A stretch of DNA of 64,000 nucleotides from Dicyema japonicum (taxonomy: Eukaryota; Dicyemida; Rhombozoa; Dicyemidae). The first letter of the stretch is position 1, and each line of letters starts with the position of its first letter. The translations under genes were made by a program, and so were the position numbers. Below are positions 56,450-64,000 of the stretch, piece after piece. The notes below the pieces were generated by a model. It saw only the letters and a program-made list of their open reading frames with translations, was not told the origin of the DNA and ran no database searches. Where the stretch lies: NCBI GenBank assembly GCA_011109175.1, contig RDEW01000009.1, positions 301,158-365,157 of the forward strand. Reading direction: 5' to 3'.

Positions 56450-58010
56450 GTGAAAACTCTGAAGATTGTTATCAGGAACTCCTCAGTTTGCCATGTGTGT
56501 GGCAAAAGCAACGAAGGAAGTGGAGTGTTTTCTGTTCTACGTGCAATGAATTCTTCCATATTAGCTGAGAAAGACTAACTAAAGTCGCAGTGAAATGCCT
56601 TTCTCAATAGAACCGCCGCAGTTGTCTGACTCACGGGAAAATCAAGCCCTCTCTTCATTGTGCACGTACGGAGGCCTCTATGCCTCCCATGCAACAGGAA
56701 GTAAATCAGAAACATTATCTTCTTAAATTCTTCAAATCGCGGAAATCCAAGAAAACACCCCATACCTTCTGAAGGTAAACAAAAGTTCAACATTTCTTCG
56801 AAAATTAAGAACATTCAAACTATTTATGAACACAAATTTAACATTCAGGCCCACAATTATGTAAACCCACAGCCAAACCACCGCCCAATCCTGATAAACT
56901 CAAAGGGTGAATCGAAAACTTCCCGAAGATGATATCTGAGCAGCTTTACTGGTGGTTGCTTCGGACGATACAGTTTATTCCTCGTCTCCGACTGTTCTTG
57001 AGACGCTAAGAAGGTGACATCCAAACCTTCCGGAAGACCTATGCATATCTAATACTCTTGAAACCGCTCTGAAGATATCTATCGACGAAAAAGATGTGCG
57101 ACTCGGGATTGCATCGTTTGCTTCCAGTAGCTGCGAAAGACTGGATGGACTGCGTTCGGGCTATATCAGGGATCTGACGTCTGGTCCTACAGCAAAGCCT
57201 CGACATAATTTCGTCAAGTCGATCACTAATCTTATCTACCTTATAATCAATGAGGATATCCATCACATGCACGAGACCTTCTCTTTTCTGTCAACTTAAT
57301 GGATATTCCATCACATGCACGAGACCTTCTCTTTTCTGCCAACTTAATGGATATTCCATCACATGCACGAGACCTCTCTTTTCTGCCGTCCCATTACAGA
57401 TGGCAGCTATTTCCGAAGATTGGCTGCGAAAATAGCTTCCAGGCTTGTCTCTCTGAGAATCAGTCAAGAATTATCCCCAATCAAACTACGGGTAGGCTTA
57501 CGTAACGGATGCGAAGTCTCAGTGCACGAGGTGTTTCTTCTCACAAGAAAACCAAAATAATCCATGTCTGGAATTGAAGCAGGACATTACTAAGGTCTTC
57601 AATTCGTTAAGGAGAGACCCGTATGATTCAAGTATGCATTAAGCGAGCACATGAGTTTATTCCCATTGTCAATCTTTCACACGATCAAACTCCTCTCTGG
57701 TTTTTCGGGGATGAGATCACCAAGTCACAGTCAGGAGTACAACAAGGAGACACATTAGGACCACTCCTCTTTGGATTGACGATCGATCAAGTCGTTCGCT
57801 CCGTCGATACTGAATTCAACCTCTAGTATCTCGATGACGGAACAATTGGAGGGACATGGAGGAATGTCTATAACAGTCTATCCACTGGGTACCTGCCTTA
57901 CATGATCTCGGCTTTGAGGTCAACATAAAAAAAATTGGAGCTCTTCAATATTATATACCTGGAAAACAATTTCCTCCACGTGGCAAGAATATTTAACAGT
58001 CTATCACCGT
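56450..58010 (+). mobile_element. YLDD-type LINE with N-terminal PHD-like finger
   Basis: The N-terminal CHVCGKSNEGSGVF, then STCNEFFHIS and a stop in place of the next Cys, resembles a PHD-type zinc finger (56490-56565). RT follows: ALLVVASDDTVYSSSPTVLE near 56955, then IASFASSSCERLDGLRSGYI (57105), a 48-bp tandem duplication (57261-57388), FRRLAAKIASRLV, QSGVQQGDTLGPLLFGLTID (57730) and YLDDGTIGGTW (57826). It stops at about 58010 before the knuckle/nuclease part. Confidence 0.78.
57261..57388 (+). repeat. 48-bp tandem repeat inside the LINE RT
   Basis: Units 57261-57308, 57309-57356 and a partial unit from 57357 each start CATCACATGCACGAGACCTT. The first two differ at one base. The unit is 16 codons, so the expansion is frame-neutral in the RT (DIPSHARDLLFSANLM repeated). 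Confidence 0.92.
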
Positions 58011-58079
58011 GCATATCCATCGCCTCTTGAGATAAGATGATTAGTCACTCTTGTAACCTTATCATCATAGTTATCAACT

Positions 58080-58400
58080 CTTAGCCCATGTATATGCTCG
58101 ATTATCGTGCTCTCTAAAGTTTTTTTGTGTACGCCCTTGTAGAGACATCCACGTTGAGTCTTTCCATATAGGACTTGTAGCATTTTGTTACTACTCCATC
58201 ACATGTCAAAACAATCGGAATTATTGTCACATTGACCTTGTGCACTTGTGCTAGTTCTCCTGCCAGAAGGTCGTATTTGTGGAGTTTTTCTACTTCAACA
58301 TGTTTTAGCAGATCTTGGAAAGTGATCCCTACTTCTATTAGAATTATTTCGTTTTTGGATATATCGTGTACGAACATACCAGGTTTGTTATTTTTAACTT
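58080..58400 (-). mobile_element. R4/Dong-like LINE nuclease-domain fragment
   Basis: MFVHDISKNEIILIEVGITF, HVEVEKLHKYDLLAGELAQV, VLTCDGVVTKCYKSYMERL and VSTRAYTKKL parallel 42899-43200 and 7960-8170. RT absent. A SINE A head-like CGCCACCCGGC lies at 58409-58419 next to it. Confidence 0.75.
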
Positions 58401-58544
58401 ATGCACTGCGCCACCCGGCCACTAAATTAAAAATGAATTATTTATTTAGAACCCCGGTATCACCGAAAAAGAAGGACAGAAAAACGTCAGACAGTCAGGT
58501 AATCTCAGTTCCCGCAACGTCTGTGGTCTCCCATTGATACCATT

Positions 58545-60305
58545 ATAGTTCGCATGTGTTGTGGGGTGGCATTAAATCCAAATGGTGGTGGACCTTCCAG
58601 GACGAAAGCCATGTTGAAAAGCCGCTTTAGGGAGGTCCGGAGTAATGGCAGATATTATCAGTTTTCAAGAAGTTTTGATAATGTTCTGGTTCTCATTCCG
58701 GTTTTCTAGTCTTCAAAACTGGTTTGATGACAGAGTTCTTCCAATCTTGAGAATAATATCGTAGTTAATAAACAGGTTAATTTTTGCGTGAGGTAGCCAA
58801 TTACGTATTTACTTAGGTTTTTCAGGTGATTTGACATCTGAGACCTGCTTGTCTGAGAATAGTTTTTGGTAAGGTTCATTTTTCGGTTTACGGGCACGTA
58901 CTTTGATATTTAGTTGTTTAGAAAATTTCTGGAAGCTGATCAGCGTAATGTTTCATAAGTAGGCTAGGGTGCATATGACAAATGTGTTCTTGAGAAGAGT
59001 TACCGGTTCCATTTGCATCTTCCAACTCTGATTTAATTTTTTTAATGTTTTCCAAAATTGATGAGATGAACTTTTCCCGTTAAGGCGATTGATCAGATGA
59101 CACAACATATGATCCTGATGATCTTTTATGCTCTGGTTGATAGTTTTATTTAGTTGTCTGGTGAATTTCAACTCCGTCGGATGGCATCTTATCATTTGAT
59201 TTCTTGGTTTATGAGTGTAAATGTCTGGGAATTGAGAGTAGGTATAAAATTCGTGTATGATGGGAGAGAAATAAATATGTTGTCAGCCCTTTGAATGGCC
59301 ACACTGATGATTTTTGCGGCTTCATCTATCGAACTTATATGGGATGATAGTCCTTTAACCAATTCCAGGTCAACGAAGCCAGAGAAGCCGGACCAGTCAA
59401 AATTCTTGAAACTTTTCACTTCGGTCTTCAATGTCCGGCGTCTCCGAAATCCTCTTAACATAAGAAGGATGGGATTATGGTCGCTGGAGAAACCATAATT
59501 CACATCCCATGTAGTAATTCCTGCTAAAGAGGGTGAACATAAGGTTAAATCAGAAGTGCAGCTATCAGTGCTTCTTAAAGGGGTTCTTGTGTGTAATTTA
59601 GGGTCATTCAGGATAATCATATCAATAAGACCATTTGCGATGATCTCGCCTCGGCTGCCAGAGAATTGTGAAGCAACTCAAACAGGATGTTGGACATTTA
59701 GGTCGCCGCATATTAGAACGTTCTTTAGTACTGAGAGGCGAGGTATGTTTGGAGTGTAGGATTTTGGACATGATCCTTGTGGTGGAATATATAGGTTAAT
59801 CAAATTGAAAAAGACGGGTACAGCTCCATTTTGATGATGATATGCTCCATTGTATCGTCTGAGTCCAAAAGTTCTGAGGTCCGTCCACTCACATCAATGA
59901 AAGGTATCCCGTTCTTTATAATTGTGAGTAGTCCTCCACCTGATCTTCCTCTGACGGTCCTTACGGATAATTGTGTATCCCGGAAAAGAAAGTGTTCGCG
60001 TGGAGGATGAGAGCTTGGATTCCTGGATGAGATCAAGGTCAGCTTGATTTGCGGAGAGGAGAGCTCGAAGTTCCAGAATCTTCCTTTTAATTCATTTGTA
60101 TTTAGTTGTAGAATTTTTTACTCTCCACGTGGTTAGGGTTTGTTTCAATGTGTCCACATAGCAGAATCAATAGTCCAGAACAATGATGACACAAGACGGA
60201 GTCGGAGGGAACCTTCAAGTGGTGCGGAAAAGTTGATGGATTTTTTCGTTCCTTTCCGGAATGGGTGACACATTTTTGGATGAGCCACAAGACCACGTTA
60301 AGTAT
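58545..60305 (-). mobile_element. CR1/Jockey-like LINE: 2A-like N-terminus, endonuclease, RT start
   Basis: From 60296: a hydrophobic SGLLILLCGHIETNPNHVE, which resembles the 2A-like GDIExNPGP motif of CR1-type elements. Then come endonuclease frames 59800-60036 (RTVRGRSGGGLLTIIKNGIP) and 59192-59620 (STDSCTSDLTLCSPSLAG, then YGFSSDHNPILL, the conserved SDH). A linker HQFWKTLKKLNQSWK leads to the RT start AAFQHGFRPGRSTTIWI near 58570-58625, where it ends. The copy at 28330-28860 derives from the same family. Confidence 0.8.
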
Positions 60306-60469
60306 ATAATCCTTAGAGCAGTGGTTCTTAACGGTGGCGCTGGAACATATTAGGGGAGATTTTTAATTTTTTTTAATTATTGTAAATATTTGCATTAGGT
60401 TTTGTAATTCATTTATCACCTGCTTTTCTAATTAATTATAATTTTCGTGTGTACTTTTCCCTATCCTAC

Positions 60470-60550
60470 AAGGATGGACTGACAAAGACGGACTGTCTCT
60501 GTGTGGGGACATGGAATCGAACCCCGGGCATCTAAAGATCACGCAAATAA
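60470..60550 (-). repeat. tRNA-derived repeat fragment with perfect B box
   Basis: The minus strand reads CCCGGGGTTCGATTCCATGT, containing GGTTCGATTCC, an exact polymerase III B box. No A box is found at the proper distance, so it is a truncated head of an unclassified SINE. 60310-60470 shows nothing. Confidence 0.45.
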
Positions 60551-60559
60551 TTATAAACG

Positions 60560-62870
60560 GGATCAAATGTAAGATTATGAAGGTATCGAAATTCTGGCCA
60601 CAAAAATCCAACTCCCAAGGTTACGTCTTACTCTGATCAATTCATATCTACCTCCTTCATCATCAGCCACTTGCCCAAAACTTTCGTCGATCAGCTCACT
60701 AAAGAACGTTCTTCTTTGCGTTGACCTAAATACAAAACACTCGCTCTGGCTGAGATGTCAGATGTTAAACAGGCGGGGAGATATACTAATCGAAGACTTG
60801 TAAACCTTTTGTATCCTAAACGATCAATCTTTCACACAAGAACCCCCTCAAACAAAATAATAATCTGTCATCCCCTGACGTTTCAATCGCGTCTCCCAAT
60901 CTTGCTTTTCAATTTCATGGAGCGTGAAATACGAAACTATGAGTTATCACAATTCGATCATTTTACAAATTAAAACAAAATCAAATTATCGAAGGTCACT
61001 CTCTACTTTGATAAATTATATTATTGCTGACTATCCAAGATTTGCGAGCGATATTGACATGCAGATTAAGTTATCAACAATACATGCTGCCTCATCTCTA
61101 AACAACATTATAAAGGAGTTCTTTTCGTTCATTCAAGAAGCTAGAAAATTATTTATACAATGGGAAGACAACCGACAAACAGGCGATTCAATTCAACAGC
61201 CAAACATTTAGTCAAAGAAAGAAACTATTTAAAGAAAAAGAATACCGTCGAGGAGGATTAATAAGAATTCGTACTCTAAACAGGAGATTAACAAATATAT
61301 CAGTAATACAAACGAGAAACGCAGGACAGAACTATAAAAAGTCCTAACAGAAAATCCGTCAGTACAGAAGGTCTGGAACAAAATCAAGTCTATCAAAGCG
61401 TTTTTTGATGAACCGCAAAATGGGATATCATTACAACCAAACACCTTAATGAAATACTAAGCTTCCATAGCACATAAAATACTATGCTTCCATACTACTC
61501 CAAAGAACACCAAGTACTCTTAAACAGAATAAAACCGAAAAGATCATACGTGTGGACCATATTTTCGACAAAGGACGTCCAGTGGGCAATATCAAAAGCC
61601 CTATGTCCAGACAATATTTCTACAACAGAACTAAAGCATCTAGGACCACTTGCTTTAGATTTAATTGCTTACATATTCACAATATCAATAAATATGAACA
61701 TTATTCCGGATGTCTGGAAGAGATCATACATCAAACCGATCTTGAAGCCTGGAAAATCCGAAAATGACCCCTCTTCCTACAGACCAATCTCGATCCTATG
61801 TTCACTTTCCCGAATACTCGAAAGATAGTTCTTGAAAATATCAAAGACTACATCTTGCTCTCTCCTTTCTAACATGGATTCCGGGCTAAACAATCCACAG
61901 CATCATACTTAACGTCCCTGTGCCAGTTCATTGCGGAGGGACTCAATTCCACTAAACCACACCAACGAACAGTCTTGGTCTCTGTTAATATAACAAATGC
62001 TTTCGACAGTCTCAAGTAAACTCCTTACTGAGAAAATTTACGATACATGCATCCACCCAAACATAAAACAATGGATTGCCAACTTCTTAAGTGGGAGACG
62101 TGGACAAATGATTTGCAATAACATAAAGTCAAAATTCCATCTCCTACCAAATGGAGTCCCTCAAGGATCTCCACTATTGCCAGCCCTTTTTAACCTGTAC
62201 ATCAATGACATTCCGAAACCGCACTACGAAAATTGTCTTCTACTATCATACGAGGACGACATCATTATCGCTGCAAAGGACAAAAAGTACCAAACTGCTA
62301 CCACGATGACTCAGAATATGCTTAACAATTTAACTTTTTGGCTCAATAAACTCCTTGAAGCTTTCCCTACAAAATCCTATAATTATTATTATGGCACTTT
62401 AACGAAAGCCCCGCATGTGCAACACTCAAAGAAACAATATTTATAGTTAGTCTTTTCCTATAAATTCCTATACTACCCTATTTACAATGTCCAAGAGGCA
62501 CTATTCATTGAAACCTAACATTTCTCTCAATAACACAGTAATTTCCATCAATTACATACCAAATATTCTTGGAGTGACACTCGACCAGGGACTCTCTTTC
62601 GCAAAAGCATGTGGATATCCGGGTAACGACAGCACTGAATATGATGACGATATTAAAAGTCGTTACCAAAGTTCTCAGAAGTGACGCTGGATGCTTTCAG
62701 ATGATCTACAAACAATTTGTCTAGCCTACGTTGCTCTATGCAAGTGAGGCTTGGTCTTTGTTTGTTTTAAGAACATCGACAATCAAATATTCAAAAGGCC
62801 GCAAAGACTATTATCGGCCCAACATTCTCCCCTATATCTACATAAGATCTTTTCATCCAAAAACAAAGAA
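60560..62870 (+). mobile_element. CR1/Jockey-like LINE, linker and RT
   Basis: Linker frames lie at 60755-61211. RT: DVWKRSYIKPILKPGKSEND then SSYRPISILCSLSRILER (61700-61828), a GFRAKQSTAS-like region near 61870, TVLVSVNITNAFDSL (61970), LPNGVPQGSPLLPALFNLYI (62150), LLLSYEDDIIIAAKDKKYQT (YADD altered to YEDD, 62240) and ILGVTLDQGLSFAK (62550). A tail with YASEAW-like residues lies near 62730. It is broken at about 61830-61990 and after 62450. Confidence 0.78.
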
Positions 62871-62954
62871 TTCTCATCAGAGAGCAAGGATCACTTAGTT
62901 AGTTAAGAACTTTATTCTTATAACCCAGTGATTCTGAGACAATAATAATAATAA

Positions 62955-63480
62955 ATTTATTTACTGATATATTTATAAATATTTTCTAATTGAAAAGATT
63001 CTCTACCAGAAAGAAAATCCTTCATCCACAAAAGTGCCTTACTTCCAACATTTAAATTCGATAGAGTCTTTAACAATCTAGCTAGCCAAGCGCTATCAAA
63101 AGCCTTTGATATGTCAAAACATACGGCTGTAAGACATTCTTTATTTTTTTAGCAATACATATAAAGTTCCATAATACTGAAAAACAATCTCCAGTCCTTC
63201 TATTAGGGCAAAAACCTCACTGATCATCGAGAAAAAAATTTTTACCTTCAATATACTTTGATAATCTGTTGAAAATAATTTTTTCTATGATTTTTGAGAT
63301 ACTACATATCAGGCTTATTGGCCTATAGTTTTCTGGATTTAAACTAAATTTTCCCTTCTTCGGGATCATCCGTACAAACGACTTTTTCCACGTTAAAGGA
63401 ACTTCTTTCACGTTGAGAACACCACGAGGAATTAAATAATGGCATTCCAGCATTTTTGAGAACTGTTAATGAGACAAAAT
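62955..63480 (-). mobile_element. LINE RT finger/palm fragment
   Basis: VKEVPLTWKKSFVRMIPKKG, then NPENYRPISLICSISKIIEK and IIFNRLSKYIEGKNFF (63217-63453), followed by FDIAFDSAWLARLLKTLSN and LWMKDFLSGRESF toward 63000. It resembles the element at 44040-46650 and has no catalytic box. TTAGTTAGTTAAGAA at 62888-62902 may be another element tail. Confidence 0.7.
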
Positions 63481-63520
63481 CCCGTCCTAGTGCTTTCTTC
63501 TTGCATCCATTATTAATAAA

Positions 63521-63745
63521 TAATTAAGCACTACCGCGTTGCCATAAGCACGTAAGATGCCTAGGGTTTCGCTCGTGCAGAACACACACTTTATTTAAGT
63601 AAAGAACAGTTATTATAACTAATCGTAGAGGGAGAAGCAAGGAATGCTCTTCACTTCTTTGTTTTTTCTTTTCTTGCGTGTATGTCCTTTTAACTATCCA
63701 GTTCCTTAGTGAATCTCCACTGATGACGGCGTCACTCGTTGCATC
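63521..63745 (-). mobile_element. SINE A copy with a LINE-shared 3' end
   Basis: The body (GACACACACTT-like, TTTAAGTAAAGAACAGTTAT, AATGCTCTTCACTTC, CACTGATGACGGCGTCACTC) equals the 24420-24745 copy. Its 3' terminal 51 bp (63528-63578) match 501-551 of the LINE at 484-2759 at 47 of 51 positions instead of carrying the tail seen at 24430. The tRNA head is missing. Confidence 0.88.
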
Positions 63746-64000
63746 CATTAATAGGAAAAATTATCTCCTCCATAGTAATCGTTCAACGCAAAGGCCCCTC
63801 CATAAGCGAGGATGGCTCCTTATCAAGAAAAACAGTTTGTATGTCTCCGGGAATAATTAACAGAGGATCCGATTCTTGTACCTCTGCAAGTTGTTGTCAT
63901 AAGACATCTGGAACTTTTTCTTTCTGGATCCGAGAGCCGTCATGAGTCTTGAGATTTATCTCTTTACCTTTCCTTCCAAAGAAAATTCAAAACCGAAAAA
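63746..64000. other. Unassigned window end
   Basis: TTTGTATGTCTCCGGGAATA at 63836-63855 is weakly like the SINE B 3' end. Nothing else was recognised before the sequence ends. Confidence 0.3.

Noticed and set aside
1-64000. CRISPR arrays, bacterial operons or ribosome-binding sites
   Set aside because: No regularly spaced direct repeats with unique spacers. Gene structure is spliced and eukaryotic.

Overview
The window is AT-rich metazoan DNA packed with decayed transposable elements. Single-copy genes sit in the gaps. Conserved animal proteins can be read only by removing extremely short GT-AG introns. Across seven genes I resolved 33 introns of 21-27 nt (mean about 24 nt). Animal gene content (Pins/LGN, HSBP1, RPS21, SET, P5CS, a PARS2-like ProRS), tRNA-derived SINEs and introns of this size point to a dicyemid mesozoan such as Dicyema, or a similarly reduced lophotrochozoan. 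That placement is inference. The introns and gene identities are read directly from the sequence.

Host genes: P5CS (ALDH18A1 type, + strand, 5126-7679, 13 exons); prolyl-tRNA synthetase (-, 12375-13753); ribosomal protein S21 (-, 18006-18322); Pins/LGN/AGS3 (-, 29031-30518); SET/NAP (+, 33567-34163); a tetraspan-like membrane protein (+, 38829-39295); HSBP1 (-, 54870-55142). Several further coding-looking stretches remain unidentified. Most reading-frame breaks in otherwise conserved genes are single-base shortfalls, many at homopolymers. They look more like consensus errors than gene death.

Mobile elements: (1) YADDIDF-type LINEs at 200-3572, 484-2759, 40634-41931 and 54190-54335. (2) LINEs with a YLDD reverse transcriptase, a CCHC-like knuckle and a PD-(D/E)XK nuclease at 8590-9175, 31118-32600, 36090-38030 and 56450-58010. 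(3) R4/Dong-like LINEs with a different C-terminal nuclease at 7960-8540, 15165-16190, 42705-43925, 53896-54084 and 58080-58400. (4) CR1/Jockey-like LINEs with AP-endonuclease at 9590-10250, 10555-11035, 13900-14965, 18420-19015, 21545-22620, 28330-28860, 58545-60305 and 60560-62870. (5) an RTE-like LINE at 20445-21530. (6) further endonuclease/RT LINEs at 44040-46650 and 62955-63480. (7) pogo/Tigger-like DNA transposons, including two elements nested inside a third (48581-54140). (8) hAT remnants at 40285-42580 and 47870-48570. (9) at least three SINE families. One SINE shares its 3' end with the LINE at 484-2759. A divergent 28S rRNA fragment lies at 26065-26340.

The genes have no operon-like relationship. 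They are isolated housekeeping or cell-biology genes in a transposon-rich landscape. Many insertions carry recognisable target-site duplications, so their relative order can be read.
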